From contig UQWA01000001.1 in the NCBI GenBank assembly GCA_900544685.1, positions 62,001-126,000 on the forward strand: a stretch of DNA of 64,000 bases, given 5' to 3'. The stretch is from an uncultured Lachnospiraceae bacterium (GTDB lineage: Bacteria > Bacillota > Clostridia > Lachnospirales > Lachnospiraceae). The notes under the pieces were generated by a model. It was not told where the DNA came from, did no database searches, and saw only the letters and a list, made by a program, of their open reading frames with translations. Within the stretch, counting starts at the first letter, position 1; every line of letters begins with the position of its first letter. The translations under genes were made by a program, and so were the position numbers. Of the stretch, positions 33,098-42,535 are shown one piece after another.

Positions 33098-34243
33098 ATG
33101 AGAAAATTAACAAAAGCAGTCAGCGTGGCAGCAGCGGTTGCTATGACGGCAACCTGTTTTTCAACTACAGCATTTGCGGATGACACATTTAAGATTGGTG
33201 GAATCGGACCGATCACAGGTGGTGCTGCTGTTTATGGACAGGCAGTTATGAATGCATCCCAGATGGCAGCAGATGAGATCAATGCAGCAGGCGGTATCAA
33301 CGGATATCAGATCGAGTTTAACTTCCAGGATGATGAGCATGACGCAGAAAAATCAGTCAATGCTTACAATACATTAAAAGACTGGGGTATGCAGATGCTG
33401 CTTGGTACTGTAACATCTACACCTTGTACCGCAGTAGAAGGAGAAGCAGCTAACGACAATATGTTCCTGCTGACACCTTCAGGATCCGCAGTAGAGAGTA
33501 TTTCCGGAGACAATGCATTCCGTGTATGCTTCTCTGACCCGAACCAGGGTACTGCTTCCGCTCAGTATATCGGAGAGAACGGACTGGCTGAGAAAGTAGC
33601 CGTTATCTACAATAGTTCTGATGTATATTCATCAGGTATTTATAACACATTTGCAACAGAAGCAGCAAATCAGCCATTCGAGATTGTTTCTGCAGAAGCA
33701 TTCACAGAAGACAGCAAAACAGATTTCTCTGTACAGCTTCAGAAAGCAAAAGATGCAGGAGCAGATATGGTATTCCTTCCAATCTACTACACAGAAGCAT
33801 CTCTGATTCTGACACAGGCTGCATCTATGGACTATGCACCGACATTCTTCGGATGTGATGGCCTGGATGGTATTCTTGCAGTAGAAGGATTTGATACAAG
33901 CCTCGCAGAAGGAGTTATGCTTCTGACACCATTTGCAGCAGATGCAGAAGATGAACAGACACAGGCATTTGTTTCTTCTTACAAAGAAAAATTTGGTGAT
34001 ACACCGATCCAGTTCGCAGCAGATGCTTATGATGGAATGTATATCATCAAGACAGCAGCAGAAAAAGCAGAACTGACACCGGATATGGATGCTTCCGCAA
34101 TCTGTGATGCAATGAAGACAGCTATGACAGAGATCACATATGATGGTCTTACAGGATCAGGCATGACCTGGAGTGCAGATGGTGAACCAGACAAAGCACC
34201 TAAGGCAGTAGTCATCAAAGACGGTGCTTACACAGCACAGTAA
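33098..34243 (+). CDS. livJ: Branched-chain amino-acid ABC transporter substrate-binding protein
   Basis: 381 residues. Signal peptide ending TAFA|DDT with no lipobox. Peripla_BP_6 fold: GGIGPITGGAAVYGQAVMNA, INAAGGINGYQIEF, DDEHDAEKSVNAYN. First gene of a complete liv set; AGGAGGAGAGG precedes the ATG. It binds Leu/Ile/Val or a related amino acid. The terminator-like stem right behind it probably sets a higher level than for the membrane parts. Confidence 0.93.
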   Translation: MRKLTKAVSVAAAVAMTATCFSTTAFADDTFKIGGIGPITGGAAVYGQAVMNASQMAADEINAAGGINGYQIEFNFQDDEHDAEKSVNAYNTLKDWGMQMLLGTVTSTPCTAVEGEAANDNMFLLTPSGSAVESISGDNAFRVCFSDPNQGTASAQYIGENGLAEKVAVIYNSSDVYSSGIYNTFATEAANQPFEIVSAEAFTEDSKTDFSVQLQKAKDAGADMVFLPIYYTEASLILTQAASMDYAPTFFGCDGLDGILAVEGFDTSLAEGVMLLTPFAADAEDEQTQAFVSSYKEKFGDTPIQFAADAYDGMYIIKTAAEKAELTPDMDASAICDAMKTAMTEITYDGLTGSGMTWSADGEPDKAPKAVVIKDGAYTAQ

Positions 34244-34260
34244 ATATATAGGATAACACA

Positions 34261-34296
34261 GGGGTTGCCGTTCAGGTGGCAACCCCTTCTTTTCTT
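34261..34296 (+). terminator. Attenuating terminator after livJ
   Basis: Perfect 9-bp GC-rich stem GGGGTTGCC / GGCAACCCC (34261-34269, 34278-34286) and a T-rich tail TTCTTTTCTT. It lies inside the operon between livJ and livH. Confidence 0.75.
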
Positions 34297-34349
34297 ATCA
34301 TGGGAAAAGTACTTTTTCTTATGACAGAACAAGGATGGAGAGGTGTATT

Positions 34350-35225
34350 ATGAGTTTTCTGAATTATCTGATCAGTGGAATCAGTCTCGGAAGTGTATAT
34401 GCGATCATAGCACTTGGATATACCATGGTATACGGTATTGCCAAGATGCTGAACTTTGCCCACGGTGATGTTATCATGGTGGGTGCATATGTGGTATTCT
34501 ATTCGACAGCTGCAGGCATGCCGGCGATTCCGGCAGTTCTGTTATCCGTAGTAATCTGTACCGTACTGGGAATGGCAATCGAAGCAGTGGCTTACCGTCC
34601 GCTTCGTAGTGCAGCATCCCCTCTGGCAGTATTGATTACAGCCATCGGTGTCAGCTATCTGTTACAGAACCTGGCACTGTTATTCTGGAGTTCCAATACC
34701 AAGTCTTTTACTTCTGTTGTAAAGATTCCTGCACTGAAAGTAGCAGGACTGAATATCAGTGGTGAGACGATTGTGACTATCGCTGCATGTATTCTGATTG
34801 TAGTGGGACTGACGTTATTTATTAACAAGACAAAACCAGGTCAGGCTATGCTGGCAGTATCTGAGGATAAAGGCGCAGCACAGCTGATGGGTATCAATGT
34901 GAACGCAACCATCGCACTGACATTTGCCATCGGTTCCGGGCTGGCTGCTATTGCAGGTGTGCTGCTTTGCTCCGCATACCCGTCCCTGACACCATATACA
35001 GGATCTATGCCTGGTATCAAGGCATTCGTGGCAGCCGTATTTGGAGGAATCGGATCCATTCCGGGCGCCATGATCGGCGGTATTCTTCTGGGTATTATCG
35101 AGATCTTTGGAAAAGCCTATATTTCTTCACAGATGGCAGATGCCATTGTGTTTGCAGTACTGATTGTCGTGCTTCTGGTAAAACCGACAGGTCTTCTGGG
35201 CAAGCAGATTCAGGAAAAAGTATAA
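34350..35225 (+). CDS. livH: Branched-chain amino-acid ABC transporter permease LivH
   Basis: 291 residues from ATG 34350 (MSFLNYLISGISLGSVYAI), with GGAGAGG upstream; the ATG at 34335 is inside the ribosome-site region. Family motifs GYTMVYGIAKMLNFAHGD and GAMIGGILLGIIE. Eight or so membrane segments. Partner of LivM. Confidence 0.93.
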   Translation: MSFLNYLISGISLGSVYAIIALGYTMVYGIAKMLNFAHGDVIMVGAYVVFYSTAAGMPAIPAVLLSVVICTVLGMAIEAVAYRPLRSAASPLAVLITAIGVSYLLQNLALLFWSSNTKSFTSVVKIPALKVAGLNISGETIVTIAACILIVVGLTLFINKTKPGQAMLAVSEDKGAAQLMGINVNATIALTFAIGSGLAAIAGVLLCSAYPSLTPYTGSMPGIKAFVAAVFGGIGSIPGAMIGGILLGIIEIFGKAYISSQMADAIVFAVLIVVLLVKPTGLLGKQIQEKV

Positions 35226-35238
35226 GGAGGAAAGAGGC

Positions 35239-36330
35239 ATGAAAAAGATGATGACAAAAAAAGCAAAACAGAATGCGATTACCTATGGTATTGTAATCAT
35301 TGGCTTTCTGGCAATGCAGCTCCTGTCTGTGACAGGTCACATGTCCAGTTCCTTATCCGGACTTCTGATTCCGTTTTGTTACTATGTAATACTGGCAGTA
35401 TCTCTGAACCTGGTGGTAGGCGTTCTGGGTGAACTGAGTCTGGGACACGCAGGCTTCATGTGTGTAGGTGCTTTCAGTAGTGTATTTTTTACCAAATGTA
35501 TGGAAAATGTGATTACCAACAGCGTAATCCGTTTTATCATTGCACTGATTATCGGTGCAGTTGTGGCGGCTATTTTCGGTGTACTCATCGGTATCCCGGT
35601 ACTGCGTCTGAAAGGTGACTACCTTGCCATTGTGACACTGGCCTTTGGCGAGATTATCAAAAACCTGGTAAATGTATTGTATATCGGAAGAGATGGCAAT
35701 GGTTTTCATTTCTCTATGAAAGATTCTCTTTCACTGGGAATGGAGCCGGACGGACAGGTCATTGTCAATGGTCCGCAGGGTATCACAGGTATTCCGAAGG
35801 ATGCTACTTTCGCGATGGGTGTGATTCTGGTTCTGATTACCTTATTTATTGTACTGCGTCTGGTGGATTCCAGAGACGGACGTGCGATCCAGTCCATTCG
35901 TGACAACCGCATTGCAGCAGAATCCATTGGTATCAACGTTACAAAATATAAACTGATGGCATTTTCCGTATCAGCAGGTCTGGCAGGTATCGGTGGTGCC
36001 CTGTATGCACATAACCTGTCTACTTTAAGTGCCACACCAAAGAACTTTGGTTACAACATGTCTATCATGATTCTGGTATATGTGGTACTTGGCGGTATCG
36101 GAAATATCCGTGGATCTGTCATTGCACCAATTGTGCTGAATCTGGTACTGGACTATTTCCTGAGAAAGATGCAGATGTTGGGTAACAACGTGGTACTGCA
36201 GTTCTTAAGTGACAACCGTATGCTGGTATACGCAATCGTGCTGATCGTGATCATGCTCTTTAGCTGGAGCCCGAAAATGATCGAATGGCGTGAACGTGTA
36301 TTCCATAAGAAAGCAAAGGAGGAGGCGTAA
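35239..36330 (+). CDS. livM: Branched-chain amino-acid ABC transporter permease LivM
   Basis: 363 residues; AAGGAGGAAAG before ATG 35239. Motifs LVVGVLGELSLGHAGFM, LRLKGDYLAIVTLAFGEI and GGIGNIRGS are those of LivM. A 30-40-residue soluble loop between the fourth and fifth segments (NGFHFSMKDSLSLG...) is also typical. It ends 4 bases before the livG start. Confidence 0.93.
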   Translation: MKKMMTKKAKQNAITYGIVIIGFLAMQLLSVTGHMSSSLSGLLIPFCYYVILAVSLNLVVGVLGELSLGHAGFMCVGAFSSVFFTKCMENVITNSVIRFIIALIIGAVVAAIFGVLIGIPVLRLKGDYLAIVTLAFGEIIKNLVNVLYIGRDGNGFHFSMKDSLSLGMEPDGQVIVNGPQGITGIPKDATFAMGVILVLITLFIVLRLVDSRDGRAIQSIRDNRIAAESIGINVTKYKLMAFSVSAGLAGIGGALYAHNLSTLSATPKNFGYNMSIMILVYVVLGGIGNIRGSVIAPIVLNLVLDYFLRKMQMLGNNVVLQFLSDNRMLVYAIVLIVIMLFSWSPKMIEWRERVFHKKAKEEA

Positions 36331-36334
36331 AGTT

Positions 36335-37093
36335 ATGGCAATGCTGGAAGTAAAAAATCTGGGAATCTCCTTTGGCGGTCTGCGTGCCGTAAACGGATTT
36401 CACATTACGATTGAGAAAAATCAGTTATACGGTCTGATTGGCCCGAACGGTGCCGGAAAGACCACAGTATTTAACCTGCTCACCGGTGTATACAAGCCAG
36501 ATACAGGAAGTATTCTTCTGGATGGCAAAGATATTACAGGAGAGAAAGACATCGAGATCAGTAAGGCTGGAATTGCCCGTACTTTCCAGAATATCCGACT
36601 GTTTTCACAGATGAGCGTTCTGGATAATGTAAAAGTGGGAATGCATAACCATCATGAGTATTCTGCCCTGGCAGGCATTTTCCACACTCCGAAGTATAAA
36701 AAAGAAGAAGCCTTGATGGATGAAAAAGCCATGGAGCTTCTGAAAGTATTTGACCTGGCTGACATGGCAGAGACCAATGCTTCTAATCTTCCTTATGGTA
36801 AGCAGAGAAGACTGGAGATTGCCCGTGCGCTTGCCACCGATCCAAAGCTTCTGCTTCTGGATGAACCGGCAGCCGGCATGAACCCGAAGGAAACAGGGGA
36901 GCTGATGGATATGATCCGTTTTGTACGGGATCATTTCGATATGACCATTCTTCTGATTGAACACGATATGAAGCTGGTTTCCGGTATCTGTGAGAAACTG
37001 ACTATGCTGAATTTCGGTGAGGTTCTGGCAGAAGGTGCCACATCAGAGGTACTGAATAACCCACAGGTTATCACAGCATATCTTGGGGAATAG
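36335..37093 (+). CDS. livG: Branched-chain amino-acid ABC transporter ATPase LivG
   Basis: 252 residues from ATG 36335 with GGAGGAGG upstream; the ORF's earlier in-frame codon is not a good start. Walker A GPNGAGKTT, LivG-type TFQNIRLFSQMSVLDNV, signature region LPYGKQRRLEIARALA (variant of LSGGQ, as usual in LivG) and Walker B LLLLDEPAAGMN. Confidence 0.93.
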   Translation: MAMLEVKNLGISFGGLRAVNGFHITIEKNQLYGLIGPNGAGKTTVFNLLTGVYKPDTGSILLDGKDITGEKDIEISKAGIARTFQNIRLFSQMSVLDNVKVGMHNHHEYSALAGIFHTPKYKKEEALMDEKAMELLKVFDLADMAETNASNLPYGKQRRLEIARALATDPKLLLLDEPAAGMNPKETGELMDMIRFVRDHFDMTILLIEHDMKLVSGICEKLTMLNFGEVLAEGATSEVLNNPQVITAYLGE

Positions 37094-37106
37094 GAGGAAT
37101 GAGACA

Positions 37107-37817
37107 ATGTCAATGCTGGAAGTAAATGACTTACAGGTATATTACGGAATGATCCATGCGATCAAGGGTGTTTCTTTCCATGTCAATGAAGGCGAGATCA
37201 TTGCACTGATCGGTGCGAATGGAGCCGGAAAGACAACCATTCTTCATACCATCACCGGTCTGATTGCACCGAAAGGCGGTCAGGTTGTCTTTGAAGGAAA
37301 GGATATTACAAAAACACCGGCACATAAGATCGTAGAACTGGGGATGGCTCATGTACCGGAAGGCAGACGAGTGTTCGCACAGCTTTCTGTGTACCAGAAT
37401 CTGAAGATGGGAGCCTATACCAGATCAGATAAGAATGAAATCGAAGAATCTCTGGAGATGGTATATAAGCGTTTCCCACGTCTGGAGGAACGTAAAAACC
37501 AGATGGCAGGTACCCTGTCCGGTGGAGAACAGCAGATGCTGGCTATGGGACGTGCACTGATGAGCAAGCCGAGAATCATCCTGATGGATGAGCCATCCAT
37601 GGGACTGTCTCCGATTCTGGTTAATGAGATTTTTGATATTATCCAGAGCGTCAGCGCCAGCGGTACTACCGTACTTCTGGTAGAGCAGAATGCGAAAAAA
37701 GCCCTAGCAATCGCAGACCGTGCCTATGTACTGGAAACTGGCAAAATCTCACTGGATGGCAATGCCAAAGATCTGCTGAATGATGATTCCATCAAGAAGG
37801 CATATCTGGGAGAGTAA
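37107..37817 (+). CDS. livF: Branched-chain amino-acid ABC transporter ATPase LivF
   Basis: 236 residues from ATG 37107 with TAGGAGGAAT upstream. Walker A GANGAGKTT, VPEGRRVFAQLSVYQNL, signature LSGGEQQMLAMGRAL and Walker B IILMDEPSMGLSP identify LivF. Forms the ATPase pair with LivG. Last gene of the operon. Confidence 0.93.
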   Translation: MSMLEVNDLQVYYGMIHAIKGVSFHVNEGEIIALIGANGAGKTTILHTITGLIAPKGGQVVFEGKDITKTPAHKIVELGMAHVPEGRRVFAQLSVYQNLKMGAYTRSDKNEIEESLEMVYKRFPRLEERKNQMAGTLSGGEQQMLAMGRALMSKPRIILMDEPSMGLSPILVNEIFDIIQSVSASGTTVLLVEQNAKKALAIADRAYVLETGKISLDGNAKDLLNDDSIKKAYLGE

Positions 37818-37830
37818 TAAGATGAGAAAC

Positions 37831-37879
37831 AAAAAAGAGTAAGGAAGCTGTTATGATACAGCTCCCTTGCTCTTTTTTA
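37831..37879. terminator. Bidirectional terminator between livF and the FrlC-like gene
   Basis: AAAAAAGAG..AAGG.AGCTGT / ACAGCT.CCTT..CTCTTTTTT stem, A-run on one side and T-run on the other, so it can stop both converging units. Confidence 0.85.
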
Positions 37880-38707
37880 CATATATTTTTCAAACATTTT
37901 CATATTTCGGCAATCATGAGAGAGAGGATCTTTAAAATATTTCTGATCTGTGATCTCCTGTCCAAATCCTCCGGTATAACCATATTTCTGGCAAATGGTC
38001 AGATCATCTTCAAGATTTCGGCAGCCATCTCCCCAAATCAGATGACCATAAGGATTGCCATCGACAAAATGAGTATGAATGATCTTGTCACCAAAAGTCT
38101 GGAACCATTGTTCCAGAGTCTCACCTGCAACACCCATCGCAGTTGTATCGATAAGAATTTTCAGATTGTCCTGAGCTACATCATCCATCATTTGCTTTGT
38201 ATCGCTCAGACGAAAAACAAGATTTGATTCTTCAGGCCGGAGACTTTCCATTGCAAGTTCAATTTGATAAGATTTGGCAAAATCGCAAAGATTTTGCAGC
38301 ATTTCTACACATCGTTTCCATGCGTCTTCTCTTGTTTCATCCAGATATCCCCATCCTGAGTTACATTGCATAATTTTGCAGCCTAACTCAGAGGCAATGC
38401 GAATTCCATTTTTAAAATAATCCATGCTTTTTTGAAATGCCATAGGCTTGCTTGCTGCAAACTGATATTGGTACATACAGTTTTCAGGAGTAAATACTTT
38501 AACTTCTAAGCCTCGAGAATGGATTTTAGATGCAATTTGTTTTGTATCTTCATAACTGACCGCATCCATAAAAATGTGTGGAATACCACCCCAGAGTTCA
38601 ATACTTTTAAAGCCGGCACGTTGCTGTGCGTCTAAAAAATAATCCAGAGAGTATTTCATATAATGGATGTTCATACCGCAAACCTGTGTTCTGTCTAATA
38701 GTGCCAT
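37877..38707 (-). CDS. Sugar-phosphate isomerase/epimerase, FrlC-like (1)
   Basis: 276 residues from the ATG at 38707 (MALLDRTQVCGMNIHYMKYSLD), AAGGAGG upstream. AP-endonuclease-2-type TIM barrel with the metal Glu/Asp/His set: ELWGG, QCNSGWG, AMESL, LIDTTAMG and HTHFVDGNPYGHLIWGDG. The last block is the signature of FrlC (fructoselysine 3-epimerase). A paralogue lies at 47840. It is the distal gene on the minus strand of the island, with its own promoter and dyad at 38743-38771. Confidence 0.82.
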   Translation of the reverse strand: MALLDRTQVCGMNIHYMKYSLDYFLDAQQRAGFKSIELWGGIPHIFMDAVSYEDTKQIASKIHSRGLEVKVFTPENCMYQYQFAASKPMAFQKSMDYFKNGIRIASELGCKIMQCNSGWGYLDETREDAWKRCVEMLQNLCDFAKSYQIELAMESLRPEESNLVFRLSDTKQMMDDVAQDNLKILIDTTAMGVAGETLEQWFQTFGDKIIHTHFVDGNPYGHLIWGDGCRNLEDDLTICQKYGYTGGFGQEITDQKYFKDPLSHDCRNMKMFEKYM

Positions 38708-38742
38708 AGTGTCCTCCTTGTGCATTTGTTATTTATGGTTCT

Positions 38743-38771
38743 ATTATAACATTACATGACGTTATATTCAA
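38743..38771 (-). promoter_or_regulatory. Promoter and dyad of the FrlC-like gene
   Basis: Minus strand: TTGAAT (38771-38766), 17-base spacer, TATAAT (38748-38743). TATAAC/GTTATA arms (38745-38750, 38761-38766) fill the space between the hexamers, a plausible GntR operator. Confidence 0.65.
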
Positions 38772-38776
38772 GACAA

Positions 38777-39664
38777 TTATGCAGATCGGTCAAATCTTTT
38801 TGAAAAATTACCCTGAATGGTAGAATGATCCTGAAAAGTGACAAAAGCCTGTGGATCAATGTGCAAAACAGTTTTTTTCAGCAGATTACTTTCTTCTTTG
38901 GATACAACTGTCATGATAATGTAAAGCGGTTCATTCCGATATCCACCAAATCCTTTCCAAATAGTGCACCCCCTGTTGATGGTTTCAAAAATGTGATCTT
39001 TTACAAGAAGATTTTTCGTTACAATGAAGGTACAGGTCATAATATTCTGGTAATGAATTTTATCCATAACCAAAGATGCAATAAAAGAAAAAATAATAGA
39101 ATAAATAGCGAGCTGGTAATTATCGTGAACTGCACAAAATAAGTAAATGCAGGAATTAAGAGCAAGAGAAAGCTTTCCGACACTAAAACCAGGATGAATA
39201 CTGGTCAGATAAAGTCCAAGAATATCAGTTCCACCTCCGCAGCTTCCATAGTGCAGAGTAAGACCTACCCCCAAACCGGCCAGAGATCCACCAACAAGAA
39301 TGCAGGTTAAGGTATCGTTAATAATCGGACTGGAAGGGACTGGTATGATTGTCATAAAAAGAGACTGAAACAGAATACAAATGATGCTTTTAATCAAAAA
39401 AGCCTGGCTGAGAATATTTTTGGCAATATAAAACAAAGGAATATTTAAAAACAACAGAAGTAAACCGGTAAAATCAAAATTAGAAGAAAATGTAGTACCG
39501 GTAAAATCATTCAGAATAGTAAGTATTGTTTGAGCAATACCAGTGAATCCCCCTCCAAATAAGTGAAGTGGAACAATAATTATTCGATAGGAAGCTGCAT
39601 ATAGAAAGACGCCCAGAATAGCCGGGATGATTTCTAATAGATTTTTTTTCATTTTCTGATTCAT
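38777..39664 (-). CDS. YitT-family membrane protein
   Basis: 295 residues, ATG at 39664 behind TGAGGAGG. Five or so membrane segments (GVFLYAASYRIIIVPLHLFGGGFTGIAQ; GLGVGLTLHYGSCGGGTDILG) followed by a C-terminal soluble DUF2179 domain (MTVVSKEESNLLKKTVLHIDP). YitT proteins are common in Firmicutes, and their transported compound or role is unknown. The promoter region is shared with the divergent SIS gene, so it may export or import something made by this pathway. Confidence 0.85.
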   Translation of the reverse strand: MNQKMKKNLLEIIPAILGVFLYAASYRIIIVPLHLFGGGFTGIAQTILTILNDFTGTTFSSNFDFTGLLLLFLNIPLFYIAKNILSQAFLIKSIICILFQSLFMTIIPVPSSPIINDTLTCILVGGSLAGLGVGLTLHYGSCGGGTDILGLYLTSIHPGFSVGKLSLALNSCIYLFCAVHDNYQLAIYSIIFSFIASLVMDKIHYQNIMTCTFIVTKNLLVKDHIFETINRGCTIWKGFGGYRNEPLYIIMTVVSKEESNLLKKTVLHIDPQAFVTFQDHSTIQGNFSKRFDRSA

Positions 39665-39680
39665 AAAATGCCCTCCTCAG

Positions 39681-39780
39681 TGTTATATATAACATTATAA
39701 TACAATACTGAAAAAAGTAAAGAAAAATATGATTGATAAAAAGAATATGTTATGATACAATACAATACAAGCATATAACA
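39681..39780. promoter_or_regulatory. Divergent promoters and TGTTAT-type operators between yitT-like and SIS genes
   Basis: Minus strand: TTTACT-N16-TATAAT over 39721-39694 drives the YitT gene, with the perfect palindrome TGTTATATATAACA (39681-39694) just after the -10. Plus strand: TTGATA (39733-39738), 17-base spacer, TACAAT (39756-39761) for the SIS gene, with TGTTAT (39748-39753) and ATAACA (39775-39780) arms around it. Confidence 0.6.
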
Positions 39781-39822
39781 AATATGCAATAGAAAATAAA
39801 CTAAGAAAAGGAGAACGCAAAA

Positions 39823-40815
39823 ATGCAGATCGATGAAGCGGCAATCAAGAGAGAACACGAAAACGGAATATCTATTATTGAACCAACACAGAAAATAGTA
39901 GATACTATATGCTCACAGGGATATAAAAATATTTTTTATATCGGAATTGGCGGAACTTATCTTTATGCCAGTCAATTTATGCACATAGTGAAACAAATAG
40001 GATCTACTATCCCGATTTATTTGGAAAATGCTGCAGATTTTAATGTTGTTGGAAACCCACATTTCGGCAAAGATTCGATTGTCATAATTGCATCTATTTC
40101 CGGTGATACCAAAGAAATTGTCGAACTGATGGATCACGTACATGCTGTGGGGGCAAAAGTACTGGGTTATATAGAAAAAAAAGACAGTCCACTTGAGAAG
40201 GCATGTGATTATGTTGTCACAACAGTTGGAGGAGAGTATTACTTCTGGTATACAGTAACATTGCGTTTTCTCGCAAATGCTGGTGATTTTCAGAAATACG
40301 ATCAGTTTATGGAAGAGTTAAAATGTATGCCGGAAAACATTGTAAATATTTATAAAGAATCAGATAATAAGGCGAAAGAATTCGCTGATAAATATTGTGA
40401 CTCTGATTTAATTTATTTAATTGGTTCCGGTAATCTGGAAGATTGGGCGACTTGTTATGGTATGTGTATTATGGAAGAAATGCAGTGGATGCCAACAAGA
40501 CCGGTCTCAGCAGCTAATTTTTTCCATGGTACGCTGGAAGTAATAGAAAGAGATATACCGGTGATGCTTATTAAGGGTGAAGATAAAACAAGAGTACTAA
40601 TGGATCGTGTAGAGAAATTTGTGAATACAATCAGTGCGCATGTTACGGTATTTGATACCAAGGAATACGAATTAAAGGGTATCAGTGAAGAATTCAGATG
40701 GATACTGTCACCGCTTGTTGCAAGGAGTTCTTTCCAGAGAGTATCCGCACATCTGGAACACAATAGAAGACATCCACTTGGAATCAGAAGATATTATCGC
40801 AGACTGGATTATTAA
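39823..40815 (+). CDS. SIS-domain sugar isomerase, FrlB-like (1)
   Basis: 330 residues. Two SIS domains as in fructosamine deglycases: IFYIGIGGTYLYASQ and SISGDTKEIVELMDH in the first, LIYLIGSGNLEDWATCYG and EEMQWMP...FFHGTLEVIE in the second. The C-terminus HPLGIRRYYRRLDY is typical of FrlB. Expected to split a 6-phosphofructosamine (for example fructoselysine-6-phosphate) into glucose-6-phosphate and amine. The exact amine is unknown. A second copy is at 42588. AAAGGAGAA precedes the ATG. Confidence 0.82.
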   Translation: MQIDEAAIKREHENGISIIEPTQKIVDTICSQGYKNIFYIGIGGTYLYASQFMHIVKQIGSTIPIYLENAADFNVVGNPHFGKDSIVIIASISGDTKEIVELMDHVHAVGAKVLGYIEKKDSPLEKACDYVVTTVGGEYYFWYTVTLRFLANAGDFQKYDQFMEELKCMPENIVNIYKESDNKAKEFADKYCDSDLIYLIGSGNLEDWATCYGMCIMEEMQWMPTRPVSAANFFHGTLEVIERDIPVMLIKGEDKTRVLMDRVEKFVNTISAHVTVFDTKEYELKGISEEFRWILSPLVARSSFQRVSAHLEHNRRHPLGIRRYYRRLDY

Positions 40816-40829
40816 AATTCAAAAGTCGC

Positions 40830-40893
40830 TTGCATGAAAAAAATGCGGATGTTATAATTTACAAGAAGAGATATGATGTAATGTAAATCATAT
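40830..40893 (+). promoter_or_regulatory. Promoter and inverted repeat of the GntR gene
   Basis: TTGCAT (40830-40835), 17-base spacer, TATAAT (40853-40858). The inverted repeat ATATGAT...ATCATAT (40871-40877 with 40887-40893) lies just downstream, as expected for autorepression. Confidence 0.6.
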
Positions 40894-40925
40894 TATATTA
40901 TTATAACATAGCAAGGGAGAATTCA

Positions 40926-41657
40926 ATGAGCAAACTCAACAAAGAGTCAAGTGTGGCACTGTATCAACAGTTAATTGATGAAATAAAGGATCAGATAGCA
41001 TCGGGGAAATTGACAACAGGTGATCGCTTAATGACTGAATTTGAACTGAGCCAGGAATATAATGTAAGCCGTATTACTGTACGAAAAGCAATAGAGGTTT
41101 TGGTAGAAGAGAATATTCTGATAAAAAAGCAAGGAATCGGAACATTTGTAGCAGAAAAAAAACTGACAAGAAATATGGGAGTTTTTATGGGATTTACCAG
41201 TAACTGCATTCAAGATGGTAAGACACCTTCAACGAAATTGCTTGCTGCAGAATTGGTAAAAGCTACAACGGTAGATGTAAAAAATCTTGATTTGAAACCC
41301 GGAGAAAAAGTAATCAGAATAAACAGATTACGTATATCAGATGGTGATCCGGTAGTTATCGAAGAAACGAGATTTTCGCAGAAATATGCTTTTTTGTTTG
41401 GTGAGAATTTGGAAGGTTCATTGTATGAAATCCTTGCGCATAATGGAATTGTTATGTCCGGTGGAAAACGTACGATCAATATCTGTAATACAACAAAAGA
41501 AGAAGCAGAGTTACTGGAAGTAGAAGAAAATGAAGTGATGTTGTATATGAAAGATATTTGTGTGGATGCGAATGGTACGCCGATTCATTCATGCAAGAGC
41601 ATTATCAATCCTAGAAGGTACGAGATTATCATTAATACAATGCCAAATAAAGGATAA
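40926..41657 (+). CDS. GntR-family regulator with UTRA domain
   Basis: 243 residues. N-terminal winged helix: LYQQLIDEIKDQIASGKLTTGDRL, LSQEYNVSRITVRKAIEVLVEENILIKKQGIGTFV. C-terminal UTRA ligand domain with the RLRISDGDPV...EETRF pattern, which usually senses a sugar phosphate. FrlR-type control of the island is inferred from its position and from the palindromes at promoters 38743, 39681, 40871, 43593 and 43732. Followed by its own terminator. Confidence 0.9.
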   Translation: MSKLNKESSVALYQQLIDEIKDQIASGKLTTGDRLMTEFELSQEYNVSRITVRKAIEVLVEENILIKKQGIGTFVAEKKLTRNMGVFMGFTSNCIQDGKTPSTKLLAAELVKATTVDVKNLDLKPGEKVIRINRLRISDGDPVVIEETRFSQKYAFLFGENLEGSLYEILAHNGIVMSGGKRTINICNTTKEEAELLEVEENEVMLYMKDICVDANGTPIHSCKSIINPRRYEIIINTMPNKG

Positions 41658-41660
41658 AAC

Positions 41661-41696
41661 AGAAAAGGCGCATTATACATGCGTCTTTTCTATTTT
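41661..41696 (+). terminator. Terminator of the GntR gene
   Basis: Stem GAAAAGGCGCAT / ATGCGTCTTTTC (one wobble), loop TATAC, T-rich tail. Confidence 0.8.
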
Positions 41697-41713
41697 AAGA
41701 AAGTGAGAAGCCT

Positions 41714-42532
41714 ATGTCTATTAGAATTGACTATCATACCCACAGTGAGATTTCGCCAGATGGGAAATCAGATATGGAACATATGTGCCAAAGTGCCATA
41801 GAAAAGAAAATCCAGGAGATTGTTTTTACGGATCATTATGAATGCTATGCATATGGAGTGAGAAGCAGGAACTTTCATTCAGAATATGTCAGAACATATT
41901 TTGAACATATCGAAAAAATACAAAAAAAATATCAGGGAATTTTGAATGTGAAAAGTGGTGTGGAACTTGGACAATCATATTTAAATTCCGGCGAAGCAAA
42001 AAATGTTTTAAATCATCCATTCGATTATGTAATTGGGTCACTTCATAAGCTGGGAAATATCGACCTTGGATGGATACAGTTTACGGAAAGCAATGCCGGA
42101 TATATTGGTGATACCTATTATCGCTGTCTGGAAGAACTGGCAAAGAATGGAGAATATGACTGCATCGGTCATCTGGATTATTATAAAAAACATTGTGCCA
42201 GAGCAGGATTGAGTGATCGGTTTGAACATTACCGCCCGATTATCAAAAATATTCTGATGCATATAATAGAAAGAGGAAAAGGAATTGAGGTAAACACGGC
42301 ATGTATGGGTGTGCTGATAGAGGAAACCATGCCAGATTTACCAATACTGGAACTGTATCGGGAACTTGGAGGATCCATCATTACAGTGGGGTCAGATGCC
42401 CATACCCCAGACAGAATCGGTTATGGTTTTGAGCAGGTAAGAAAAAAGTTATTAAAAGCAGGATTTACGCAGATCACAGTTTATGAAAAAAGAGTCCCAA
42501 AACAAATCAGCCTTGCAGAAATGACAGAGTAA
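41714..42532 (+). CDS. PHP-domain phosphatase, HisJ-like
   Basis: 272 residues. PHP metal motifs: DYHTHSEISPDGKSD, FTDHYEC, a Glu/His cluster around GVELGQ, GHLDYYKKH, and VGSDAHTPDRIGYG at the end. It resembles histidinol-phosphatase HisJ, but no histidine genes are near; its setting suggests dephosphorylation of a sugar phosphate from this island. Ribosome site AAGAAAGTGAGAAG. Terminator on both sides, so it is a separate unit or read through. Confidence 0.75.
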   Translation: MSIRIDYHTHSEISPDGKSDMEHMCQSAIEKKIQEIVFTDHYECYAYGVRSRNFHSEYVRTYFEHIEKIQKKYQGILNVKSGVELGQSYLNSGEAKNVLNHPFDYVIGSLHKLGNIDLGWIQFTESNAGYIGDTYYRCLEELAKNGEYDCIGHLDYYKKHCARAGLSDRFEHYRPIIKNILMHIIERGKGIEVNTACMGVLIEETMPDLPILELYRELGGSIITVGSDAHTPDRIGYGFEQVRKKLLKAGFTQITVYEKRVPKQISLAEMTE

Positions 42533-42535
42533 AAT

